A stretch of 11,608 nt of DNA from RGIG4097 sp964367645 (GCA_964367645.1 CAYIYN010000050.1:1-11608), one strand, 5' to 3'. Counted from the stretch's first letter, positions 1 through 5,756 are shown. A program made the numbers and translations. The notes: generated by a model not told the origin, from the sequence alone.

Positions 1-1
1 G

Positions 2-1516
2 TTTATACTGGCATTTTTGCTAATCAGTGTTGGAGTTACATTATTCTTTGTCGCGAATTATAGTATCATTCAATTTCCTTTATTATTCATAAGCTTCGTT
101 GCGCTTATTATCGTAATCAGCGTGGTAGCATTTGCATTTCTAAGCAAAAAATCAGTTGAAAAAAATTATTATAAATGGATCAGTCTTGACCTTATTTTTG
201 CCGCTGCGATAATGCTTGTTCTGCTGATGTTATTTTGTTTTGTTTTTGATTTTTTTCAACCTTTGATAACTCAAAGCGTTGCTTCCGGAATGCTAATTGC
301 CGGTTTTGCAACATTGATATTATCCGGTTTTGTTGGATTTATCTTTGATAAAAAAAACCTTGCAAATGTTGTGACGCCTATCCTTGCCATTGTCATTATG
401 TTCACCGGCATCATTTGGGCTAGTACACAAGGCTATCAGGATTACAGCAATATCAAAGGTACGGAAACTTACCTGTTTTGCAGCGGAGAGGGTGGATATA
501 GCACATTTAGGATACCGTCCCTTTACGCCATTGATAAGGACGTACTAAACGAAAAAAGCGGAAGCAATCTTGAAAATGATTTGCTTATTGCATTTTCTGA
601 GGGAAGAAAAAACAGTTCCGGCGATTTAGGCGAGATTGATTTGGTTTACAAAACTTCCATAGATAACGGCAAAACGTGGTTTCCGCTAAGGGTATTATTG
701 AAAGTAGAAATAGGGATAGGAAAAGTAGGCAATCCAACAGCAATCTTTGACAGAGATACCGGATATCTGAATCTTTTATATCTAGTTGGAAAAGAGTCGG
801 ACGGGTATGACTATCGCACTTATAATAGCAGATACGCTTTTGACGAAGACCTTAATATTTCTACGGTTGGAGAGCCAATCTTACTGAACGAAGACATCGA
901 CGAGAACGCTCAAAACGGCAAATATGACGGCGTAACCAAAAATACCTTAATGCCCGGTCCGGGAAAAGGTATTCAACTGGGAAGCGGGAGATTGCTGTTC
1001 CCTTGCAGCAATCAAGGTCGTGCGTATGCAATGTATAGCGATGATAACGGATTAAATTGGGAAAAAGGCGGTGACGCAGGTGTTGGCAATGAGTGTGAAA
1101 TGGCAAAACTCGACAATGGCGAACTGATAATGGTCATCCGCGATAATCTTCAAATGGGCAATCTTACTAAACAGCATCTTAGATTCGCTTATTCTGACGA
1201 TAACGGTGAAACTTGGTATAAACAAGCCTCTGAAAGCACCCTTAAAACGCCTATTTGTATGAGCAGTATTGCTACGCTTAACGGGGATTTGATGGTAACT
1301 TATACGGATGACTATTTTGCAAGAACGCGATTGTCAGTTGCCCTATCCAAAGATAACGGAAAGACTTTTAACAGCAAATTAATTTATGGCGGTGCGAGCG
1401 GTTATTCTTGCGTGACAGTCACGAGCAACGGAAAAGTTTTCATGCTTGCGGAAGTTGGCAAAATTAACTACAACGAATCCTTGGTTTTTGTTGAGGTAGA
1501 TACAAAAAATTTCTAA
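2..1516 (+). CDS. Membrane-anchored sialidase (GH33-like, BNR repeats), 5'-partial
   Basis: Likely exo-alpha-sialidase releasing terminal sialic acids from glycans. The reading frame is open from base 2, so the true start probably lies outside the window; an internal TTG at 17 gives 499 residues, used for numbering. Residues ~4-135 are very hydrophobic and hold about four membrane segments (about 4-42, 55-79, 88-110, 119-135). The catalytic part follows: an FRIP motif (164-167, Arg165), SEGR (194-197), four Asp-boxes (SIDNGKTW 214, SDDNGLNW 341, SDDNGETW 393, SKDNGKTF 444), a candidate acidic residue in NECEMAKL (358-365), a second Arg in MVIRD (Arg375), a third in TRLS (Arg438), and the GYSC tyrosine (Tyr463). 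These fit the Arg triad and Tyr/Glu pair of GH33. The multi-TM N-terminus is unusual, since most bacterial sialidases are secreted or carry one anchor. It converges on the cas9 remnant. Family call is firm; substrate is inferred. Confidence 0.86.
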   Translation, partial: FILAFLLISVGVTLFFVANYSIIQFPLLFISFVALIIVISVVAFAFLSKKSVEKNYYKWISLDLIFAAAIMLVLLMLFCFVFDFFQPLITQSVASGMLIAGFATLILSGFVGFIFDKKNLANVVTPILAIVIMFTGIIWASTQGYQDYSNIKGTETYLFCSGEGGYSTFRIPSLYAIDKDVLNEKSGSNLENDLLIAFSEGRKNSSGDLGEIDLVYKTSIDNGKTWFPLRVLLKVEIGIGKVGNPTAIFDRDTGYLNLLYLVGKESDGYDYRTYNSRYAFDEDLNISTVGEPILLNEDIDENAQNGKYDGVTKNTLMPGPGKGIQLGSGRLLFPCSNQGRAYAMYSDDNGLNWEKGGDAGVGNECEMAKLDNGELIMVIRDNLQMGNLTKQHLRFAYSDDNGETWYKQASESTLKTPICMSSIATLNGDLMVTYTDDYFARTRLSVALSKDNGKTFNSKLIYGGASGYSCVTVTSNGKVFMLAEVGKINYNESLVFVEVDTKNF

Positions 1517-1648
1517 TTAGTTATTCCATAATTTCACTTGCAATAAGAATAAGCCGCTCAAAAAACAATCATATTTATTAGAAAAAAGACGAACACGAAA
1601 AGAGCAAGTGCTAAAAACATAGCTGACAAAACAAGTCCGCTTGCGATT
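1517..1648 (-). other. CRISPR trailer region with a short hydrophobic reading frame
   Basis: This stretch lies between the sialidase stop and the last CRISPR repeat. On the minus strand a frame that stays open through the repeats continues here as a hydrophobic tail ending in FLINMIVF and stopping at 1558. It reads like a C-terminal membrane helix. It has no ribosome site of its own, and its link to the repeats could be chance because 66 bases of repeat plus spacer are a multiple of three. No terminator is obvious. It may be ordinary trailer DNA or the end of a lost gene. Confidence 0.25.
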
Positions 1649-1750
1649 GTTTGACTACCATTTAGAATTACACCAGACTCAAACGTGTGGGCTACGGAAT
1701 GAACAAAACCCTTGGTTTGACTACCATTTAGAATTACACCATACTCAAAC
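1649..1750 (-). CRISPR. Minimal type II CRISPR array: two 36-bp repeats and one 30-bp spacer
   Basis: Two 36-bp repeats lie at 1649-1684 and 1715-1750, separated by a 30-bp spacer (1685-1714). They differ at one base (g at 1676, t at 1742). Read on the minus strand, in the direction of cas9, the repeat begins GTTTGAG and ends AGTCAAAC, as in many type II repeats. The 36/30 geometry is typical of type II. The nearby tracrRNA anti-repeat (3589-3626) is complementary to this repeat, which fixes the crRNA direction as minus. No leader is seen: the upstream repeat directly abuts truncated cas9 sequence. This looks like the old, leader-distal end of a formerly longer array. Confidence 0.88.
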
Positions 1751-3542
1751 ATCTTAAACTCTTCCCATTTTTTATATCTTCGTCTATGCCGCCAAAAACC
1801 TCATCCGCCTTTGTCCCTTTGGGTAAAATACCATTATTTATTAGCATTGCTAAAATGTTTTTTAATGTAACTTTCTTATGGCTTTTTGCGTATTCAAGTA
1901 TTTTTATCCTTGCTGTTTCGTTTCTCAATCCATTTATGGTAAGGTTGTTGATTTCATTCAAAAATCTATATTCGCTGTAAATAAGTGAATAATATGGCAA
2001 CACGTCTTCTCCTATAAGGTATGTGCACTTGCAAGTCATTCTTTGAATAAAACGGTTTTCCGATTCGTCTGCGTCTATCACGTCATTGAAATTCCAAGGT
2101 GTTACCTTGGTTCTCTCCTGTCCGGGTTTGCGTGCCGCCCAAGCAAATTTTTGATGGGCGTCGTTCAGCGGCCCTACATAGTACGGAACGCGGAAAGTCA
2201 TCAGAGAGATTATTTTTTCACTTACAGTCAGTCCATCTTTTGTTTCAGCCAAAAACGGAAAAACTTTTTCTGCAGATGTCAGTATTGCTTTCAATTCATT
2301 TAGGTTGACTTGATAGGGAATCACGCCGTTGCCGTTGGTGATTTGTTTTGGCATAAATGATCCCTTTTCTATTTCGGACAGTATATATTCGTCTTGTACC
2401 TTGAGATCTTTTTTCAAAAACGCATAAAACTCGTCTTTTGAGGCTTTGGAATAACTTTTATGCTTATCCATACCTATATAAGCAGCATAGTTCTTGCATT
2501 TATCGATATGACCAAAAACATATTTATATTTGTCGGGGGAATTGTTTGATACATAATTGCGCAAGGCATTCAAATCATAGTTATGTTTATCATAAATCTC
2601 AATTTTAGCTTCGGATATGTACTGTTTGTCGTGCATAATATTACTGAGTACAGACCAATCGTAAATCGCTTTCATTTGACGTATCAATACAGCGTCATCT
2701 ATGCCTACAACAGATTCTATTTGAGGCAATACCGTGTCGTCAAAAGACGCGCTGTCAAACGTAAATTTCTGCACATCTACTTCATCTTCCAAACCATATA
2801 TGTCTTTAATCGCAATTTTGTTTCCAATAATACCCGCAAGCACGGAAGATAAATGTTTATCTCTGTCGATTTCAAAAAGAGTTTTAAGACGTTTTAATTT
2901 GTCACGATTGTTTTCATTTTTTGCTTTAATTATTAACAATCCTTCGTCGAATTTTGTTGAGTCAAAACAAGAAATTTCTTTGTCAGAAAGAAAAGCGTTG
3001 ATATTTGTAAACGCATTTTTTGCAACTGCGATGTCGTTTGCGTTAAAAGATTGTCCTTCAAAAAGAAAATGTCCCCTGTTTTTGATTATGTGGTGAACAG
3101 CCAAGTATAATAAACGAATGTCGCTCGGTGGATTGTTTATCAAATCATTTCTCAAATGGAAAATAGTTTTATAACTTTTAAAATAGTCTTTGTCTGTAAA
3201 GTTATTATCTCCAAACAGTACGTATTTTGTGCGGATATCCTTGTCCTTATCTTCGTACAGAAACTTGCTGTTGTTGAGACGAATAAAAAAAGGCGGATCA
3301 ATTTTCGAGATTTCTGCTGCAAACAGTTCTTGCAATAACATTAGCCGCTGATGTGTCCGCGCTATTCGTCTGCGTGAACATCTAAAAGTGCGCCTGTCCT
3401 TGGCTGTTTGTGCTGGATCAAACAGATAACTTCCCCACATATCCTGTCCTTTTGATTTAAGAAGTCTGTAATCCGTATCTGTTGTTGCCCAACCTATTGA
3501 GTCGGTGCCGATGTCTAATCCAAGAAAATAATCTTTTTCCAT
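1734..3542 (-). CDS. cas9: Cas9, N-terminal fragment (type II-A-like), truncated at a CRISPR repeat
   Basis: The 602-residue product starts at an ATG at 3542 with AAAGGAAG about ten bases upstream. Visible parts are RuvC-I (LGLDIGTDSIGW, catalytic Asp10), the Arg-rich bridge helix (~49-73, RRTFRCSRRR), HHIIKNRGHFLFEG (150-163) and a long REC lobe. RVPYYVGPL (451-459), TPWNF (481-485), FIQRMT (498-503) and VLPYYSLIY (514-522) match conserved Cas9 positions. Native sequence stops at about Arg597; the last five residues and the stop codon come from the adjacent CRISPR repeat. HNH, RuvC-II, RuvC-III and the PAM-interacting domain are absent, so it cannot cut DNA as a normal Cas9 of ~1,300-1,400 residues would. 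Guide-RNA binding by the remaining REC and bridge-helix region is conceivable but unproven. The frame has no internal damage, so the loss is recent, the fragment is kept, or the join is an assembly fault. No cas1, cas2 or csn2 is present. Confidence 0.9.
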   Translation of the reverse strand: MEKDYFLGLDIGTDSIGWATTDTDYRLLKSKGQDMWGSYLFDPAQTAKDRRTFRCSRRRIARTHQRLMLLQELFAAEISKIDPPFFIRLNNSKFLYEDKDKDIRTKYVLFGDNNFTDKDYFKSYKTIFHLRNDLINNPPSDIRLLYLAVHHIIKNRGHFLFEGQSFNANDIAVAKNAFTNINAFLSDKEISCFDSTKFDEGLLIIKAKNENNRDKLKRLKTLFEIDRDKHLSSVLAGIIGNKIAIKDIYGLEDEVDVQKFTFDSASFDDTVLPQIESVVGIDDAVLIRQMKAIYDWSVLSNIMHDKQYISEAKIEIYDKHNYDLNALRNYVSNNSPDKYKYVFGHIDKCKNYAAYIGMDKHKSYSKASKDEFYAFLKKDLKVQDEYILSEIEKGSFMPKQITNGNGVIPYQVNLNELKAILTSAEKVFPFLAETKDGLTVSEKIISLMTFRVPYYVGPLNDAHQKFAWAARKPGQERTKVTPWNFNDVIDADESENRFIQRMTCKCTYLIGEDVLPYYSLIYSEYRFLNEINNLTINGLRNETARIKILEYAKSHKKVTLKNILAMLINNGILPKGTKADEVFGGIDEDIKNGKSLRCLSMV

Positions 3543-3547
3543 ATGTA

Positions 3548-3576
3548 TTGACTTCCTTTGTTTTTTAATTTACAAT
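3548..3576 (+). promoter_or_regulatory. tracrRNA promoter
   Basis: A -35 box TTGACT (3548-3553) and a -10 box TACAAT (3571-3576) are exactly 17 bases apart, predicting a start near 3583, just before the anti-repeat. The -35 box overlaps the cas9 ribosome-binding region on the opposite strand, so the two transcripts diverge and their 5' ends overlap. Confidence 0.75.
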
Positions 3577-3582
3577 AATTTT

Positions 3583-3698
3583 ACAAACGATTGACTACCG
3601 TTTGGAATTACACCATATAGTTCAAATAAGATTTTTTCTAATCGCCGCATATGCGGTAGCACAGTGTGTGCAGTTAAAACTCGCTCAGCGAGTTTTTT
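3583..3698 (+). ncRNA. tracrRNA (trans-activating CRISPR RNA)
   Basis: The anti-repeat (3589-3626) pairs with the CRISPR repeat almost throughout. Two differences (g for a at 3600 and 3605) still allow G-U pairs. A bulge (around ATAG, 3617-3620) precedes the lower stem TTCAAAT (3621-3627), as in known repeat:anti-repeat duplexes. The tail follows: an AAG-T-rich linker, CCGC/GCGG hairpin (3645-3656), GCAC/GTGC hairpin (3659-3671) and a terminator hairpin with a T-run (3677-3698). The predicted RNA is about 116 nt from the promoter at 3548-3576. Its job is to pair with pre-crRNA for RNase III processing and to bind Cas9. Every element looks intact although its cas9 partner is cut in half. Confidence 0.87.
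3677..3698 (+). terminator. Intrinsic terminator of the tracrRNA
   Basis: The stem AACTCGC / GCGAGTT with a TCA loop is followed by a run of T ending at 3698. It closes the tracrRNA tail. Confidence 0.8.
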
Positions 3699-3847
3699 CA
3701 TTATTAAACTTTTTTGCAGCAAACAATAAAAAATATTTTCTTCAATAACACAATAGCACGTTTAAATTCGGTTATCAATATGAAATTGTTCAGCATCTTT
3801 ATTTGCAACAAGGTATTTCGCTAAAATTAAGCCCCAAAATCACCTAA

Positions 3848-3876
3848 TTGACAATATAAGCAAATTAATATTTACT
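3848..3876 (+). promoter_or_regulatory. Candidate promoter of a structured RNA
   Basis: A perfect TTGACA (3848-3853) is followed after 17 bases by TTTACT (3871-3876), matching four of six -10 consensus bases. The predicted start, about 3883, lies four bases before a long GC-rich stem (3887-3957). Confidence 0.45.
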
Positions 3877-3882
3877 GTTTGG

Positions 3883-4116
3883 CACCGAGGCGTGTGCTTG
3901 TCTTGTCTTGAACAAGTGCGTCGCCGCTTCGCGGCTCTGCAGACAAGCACGCGCCTCAATAAAATAAACAAATTGAATAAACTTCAAAAAAGTGAATTTT
4001 GCTTAGATACAATATACAAAACTTATCTAATTCAAAAAGATAAACTGAACAAATCCCAACTGACTGACCAAATAAAACTAAACTGACAGACTGAATAAAA
4101 TCGGTCTGGTTTTTTG
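3883..4116 (+). ncRNA. Candidate structured non-coding RNA, unknown family
   Basis: The dominant feature is a 17-bp stem with one G-U pair between 3887-3903 and 3941-3957 (GAGGCG.../...CGCCTC). It can enclose two small hairpins: CTTG/CAAG (3902-3916, which competes with the end of the outer stem) and GCCGC/GCGGC with a TTC loop (3923-3935). That gives a three-way-junction shape. An AT-rich stretch follows, and a weak CAGAC/GTCTG hairpin with six T (4087-4116) could end the transcript. A good -35 box lies upstream. The 64-codon frame across it has no ribosome site and is low in complexity, so it was not called. I do not recognise an RNA family; the stem could also be a mobile-repeat end. Confidence 0.35.
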
Positions 4117-4245
4117 TGTTGCAAATGAGTGGTGACACAAAATCGGCAGACCAACGAAGTCAATCCGAATCCGCGGCGGCGAGGGGCAGTCGCGCTAGTC
4201 CGCTTGGCGAATCGCGCCCTCTTTTCCGCCCGGCGGAAGTTTCGG
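4103..4245. other. GC-rich nested inverted-repeat element
   Basis: Two neighbouring folds are visible. The first pairs GGTCTG with CAGACC (4103-4108, 4146-4151) and TTTTGTGT with ACACAAAA (4112-4119, 4134-4141). The second is nested: CCGAA/TTCGG (4165-4169, 4241-4245), TCCGC/GCGGA (4170-4174, 4233-4237), GAGGG/CCCTC (4181-4185, 4217-4221), CGCG/CGCG (4191-4194, 4213-4216) and CGC/GCG at the tip (4201-4209). It is far more GC-rich than its AT-rich surroundings. Overlapping open frames on both strands look like by-products of this composition. It resembles an intergenic repeat or a structured RNA; no function is assigned. Bases 4246-4366 after it are AT-rich, with nothing I can support. Confidence 0.45.
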
Positions 4246-4366
4246 CTCTTATACTTTCGTTTTTCCTATATCTCGCCACACTGCTTACTACTACATGCAA
4301 ACCATCCAAAGACAATATACAGCAATCTACGGATAACAATAAAAACAATAAAACATTTAGACAAAT

Positions 4367-4400
4367 AAAAAACCTAAGTCGGTGTTCGACTTAGGTTTTA
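4367..4400 (-). terminator. Intrinsic terminator of the tRNA cluster
   Basis: A perfect 13-bp stem (AAAACCTAAGTCG on one side) with a five-base loop sits just beyond the tRNA-Val 3' end. It is followed on the minus strand by a T-run. It ends the tRNA operon. Confidence 0.85.
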
Positions 4401-4402
4401 GG

Positions 4403-4479
4403 TGGTGGAGACTACTGGACTTGAACCAGTGACCCCTTGCTTGTAAGGCAAGTGCTCTAACCAACTGAGCTAAGCCTCC
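4403..4479 (-). tRNA. tRNA-Val (anticodon TAC), CCA encoded
   Basis: A full cloverleaf can be drawn on the minus strand. The acceptor GGAGGCT pairs with AGTCTCC, the D-arm has AGCTCAGTTGGTTAGAGC, the anticodon stem CTTGC/GCAAG encloses loop CTTACAA (anticodon TAC), and the T-arm has GGTTCAAGTCC. Discriminator A (4406) is followed by an encoded CCA (4403-4405). It is the last gene of the cluster. Confidence 0.95.
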
Positions 4480-4521
4480 GGATATAATTCACAGATGCGG
4501 AAGTGTTATCGGTTTTTAGTC

Positions 4522-4552
4522 AAAGAGCCGCTAAGTGATTTAGCGGCTCTTT
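4522..4552 (-). terminator. Hairpin after tRNA-Glu, possible terminator
   Basis: A perfect stem (AAAGAGCCGCTAA) with a GTGA loop starts one base after the tRNA-Glu CCA end. The following T-run on the minus strand is only three bases, so it may work as an RNA-processing or stabilising hairpin, or as a weak terminator that lets tRNA-Val be transcribed. Confidence 0.55.
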
Positions 4553-4553
4553 G

Positions 4554-4628
4554 TGGTGACCCTGCCGAGGTTCGAACTCGGGTTACCGCCGTGAAAGGGC
4601 GATGTCTTAACCCCTTGACCACAGGGCC
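4554..4628 (-). tRNA. tRNA-Glu (anticodon TTC), CCA encoded
   Basis: On the minus strand the acceptor GGCCCTG pairs with CAGGGTC (one G-U). The anticodon stem CGCC/GGCG encloses loop CTTTCAC (anticodon TTC), and the T-arm reads CCGAGTTCGAACCTCGG. Discriminator A and CCA are encoded at 4557-4554. Total length is 75 nt including CCA. Confidence 0.95.
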
Positions 4629-4645
4629 GAATGAGTGTTATGCGC

Positions 4646-4665
4646 CTGCCAAACGTGTTTGGCAG
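4646..4665. other. Near-perfect hairpin upstream of tRNA-Glu
   Basis: CTGCCAAAC and GTTTGGCAG form a 9-bp stem with a two-base centre, between the tRNA-Glu 5' end and the first repeat copy. It may be a processing hairpin or a boundary of the repeat block. Confidence 0.4.
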
Positions 4666-4674
4666 AGAGTATAT

Positions 4675-4907
4675 TTGATTGACGGCTTGCCGTTCACGGC
4701 ATAGACGGCAATCAAATGTAATTNNNNNNNNNNNNNNNNNNNNNNNNNNNNNNNNNNNNNNNNNNNNNNNNNNNNNNNNNNNNNNNNNNNNNNNNNNNNN
4801 NNNNNNNNNNNNNNNNNNNNNNNGGTGCCGCCGTGCGGTGCCGACGCATGACCGAGTGAGGCACTGATGGAATGAGCGTTAGCGAAATACCACAGTGTTG
4901 CTCGGTT
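4675..4907. repeat. Intergenic repeat, copy 1, split by the assembly gap
   Basis: The left part (4675-4723, 49 bp) and right part (4824-4907, 84 bp) match the continuous copy at 4914-5046, with one base difference seen (gcgtta for gcgata). The N block falls exactly between parts that are joined in copy 2. The left part contains TTGATTG...CAATCAA; the right part contains ACCGAG...CTCGGT enclosing GCACTG...CAGTG, so each folds into a hairpin. A frame on the minus strand can be read through it, but it is repeat-derived. Confidence 0.7.
4724..4823. other. Assembly gap (100 N)
   Basis: Exactly 100 N, a conventional placeholder length. Comparison with copy 2 shows that the flanks could be joined directly, or could hold one or more extra ~139-bp repeat units. 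Further tRNA genes in the gap cannot be excluded. Confidence 0.97.
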
Positions 4908-4913
4908 GGGATG

Positions 4914-5046
4914 TTGATTGACGGCTTGCCGTTCACGGCATAGACGGCAATCAAATGTAATTGGTGCCGCCGTGCGGTGCCGACGCATGACCGAGTGAGG
5001 CACTGATGGAATGAGCGATAGCGAAATACCACAGTGTTGCTCGGTT
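4914..5046. repeat. Intergenic repeat, copy 2 (complete, 133 bp)
   Basis: This copy runs from TTGATTG to CTCGGTT and follows copy 1 after a six-base linker (GGGATG), giving a tandem period of ~139 bp if the gap is empty. Its two halves each hold an inverted repeat. It sits between tRNA-Met and tRNA-Glu and may be transcribed with them. It resembles REP- or MITE-like intergenic repeats; there is no transposase and no family is recognised. Confidence 0.65.
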
Positions 5047-5054
5047 ATATCTTT

Positions 5055-5073
5055 ACGGCAAACAGGGTGCCGT
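5055..5073 (+). terminator. Hairpin with downstream T-rich run
   Basis: ACGGCA and TGCCGT form a short stem, followed on the plus strand by CATTATTTTT. It could be a weak plus-strand terminator at the edge of the repeat block, or an RNA hairpin just after tRNA-Met on the minus strand, where no T-run follows. Confidence 0.3.
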
Positions 5074-5082
5074 CATTATTTT

Positions 5083-5159
5083 TGGTAGCGGCGATCTGAT
5101 TCGAACAGATGACCTGCCGGGTATGAACCGGCCGCTATAACCAACTAAGCTACGCCGCC
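5083..5159 (-). tRNA. tRNA-Met, elongator type (anticodon CAT), CCA encoded
   Basis: On the minus strand the acceptor GGCGGCG pairs with CGCCGCT (terminal G-U). The anticodon stem GCCGG/CCGGC encloses loop TTCATAC (anticodon CAT). CCA is encoded at 5085-5083. It lacks the C1-A72 mismatch and the anticodon stem of the initiator, so elongator Met is the best call. A tRNA-Ile read through lysidine at the same anticodon cannot be excluded from the anticodon alone. Confidence 0.9.
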
Positions 5160-5187
5160 ATCGGCCGCCTAAAGCGGTCGCATTTTG

Positions 5188-5217
5188 CAAAAGAGTCTCG
5201 CATCTTTGCAAGACTCT
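5188..5217 (-). terminator. Hairpin with T-run between tRNA-fMet and tRNA-Met
   Basis: On the minus strand a ten-base-pair stem (AGAGTCTTGC with GCGAGACTCT, one G-U) is followed by TTTT. It lies seven bases beyond the tRNA-fMet CCA. It is probably a partial terminator or processing signal, because no clear second promoter is seen before tRNA-Met. Confidence 0.6.
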
Positions 5218-5223
5218 CCGCAT

Positions 5224-5299
<76 letters not shown>

Positions 5300-5316
5300 A
5301 CGAAGGATGCTTGATA

Positions 5317-5345
5317 ATAATAAATTATCATATTTTTTTTGTCAA
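5317..5345 (-). promoter_or_regulatory. Promoter of the tRNA cluster
   Basis: On the minus strand TTGACA (5345-5340), a 17-base A/T-rich spacer and TATTAT (5322-5317) make a near-consensus sigma-A promoter. The predicted start is about ten bases before the tRNA-fMet 5' end at 5299. Confidence 0.85.
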
Positions 5346-5638
5346 GCGGATTTGCGACATTAATTGTGATGTCGACGGCTATTATATGAAATAGGTTTTG
5401 CTTTAATGCACACTGATATATTTTGGAAATAAACGTTGAAATGGATTTCCAAAGTGCGGCCTGAAATTGCAATTTGCAAAATTTGTCTGATGATTGATTA
5501 AAACAAACTCAAAGCACCGATTTCCAAAAAAAAGTTTTCGACATTTTAAGCTGAATTCTTTCCACATAACGAACCAAGTGTTTAAAATATAATTTTAAAG
5601 GACAACCAATAAGAGAAAACCGTACAAACGGTTCGCTA
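5346..5638. other. AT-rich intergenic region with inverted repeats
   Basis: No protein gene is supported here. Visible structure includes TTTGGAAAT/ATTTCCAAA (5422-5430, 5445-5453), with GATTTCCAAA again at 5519-5528. There is also a 19-base palindrome TTTAAAAT-ATA-ATTTTAAA (5581-5599), and a hairpin AACCGT/ACGGTT (5618-5633) just before the promoter of the next gene. These could be operator-like sites or hairpins; none is assigned to a known regulator. Confidence 0.4.
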
Positions 5639-5667
5639 TTGACCAAGAGTTCAATCAATGCTAAAAT
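5639..5667 (+). promoter_or_regulatory. Candidate promoter for the tocopherol-cyclase-like gene
   Basis: TTGACC (5639-5644) and TAAAAT (5662-5667) are 17 bases apart. A second -10-like TATAAT lies at 5683-5688 without a good -35 box. The leader to the start codon at 5757 would be about 80 bases. Confidence 0.55.
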
Positions 5668-5756
5668 AAATGTTAGGCTTGATATAATCTGATTGGCGAT
5701 TGATGTAAGTTAATTAAGTTAATAAACGTGCAAAGCACAAATAGGGAGGGAACAAA

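Noticed and set aside
861..1106. Minus-strand frame inside the sialidase gene
   Set aside because: It is a shadow of the plus-strand sialidase, which has clear motifs across the same bases.
1583..1618. A third repeat of the array on the minus strand, 30 bases past the last one
   Set aside because: Only the first GTTT matches; the rest is unlike the repeat.
1786..3338. Several plus-strand frames across cas9
   Set aside because: All overlap the well-supported minus-strand Cas9 frame and show no recognisable motifs or ribosome sites.
3589..3626. A third CRISPR repeat, in the same orientation, upstream of cas9
   Set aside because: It is degenerate in the way expected of an anti-repeat (G-U-tolerant changes, bulge, extended lower stem) and is followed by tracrRNA hairpins and a terminator, so it is part of the tracrRNA.
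4116..4394. Overlapping frames on both strands in the GC-rich element
   Set aside because: Arg/Ala/Ser-rich by-products of an inverted-repeat DNA element, without ribosome sites, and one runs into the terminator of the tRNA cluster.
4638..5032. Minus-strand frames running through the N block
   Set aside because: They are made of tandem repeat sequence and unknown bases, and one enters the edge of the tRNA region.
5601..5756. A riboswitch before the tocopherol-cyclase-like gene
   Set aside because: The only clear hairpin (5618-5633) lies before the promoter, and the ~80-base leader shows no recognisable riboswitch core or terminator.
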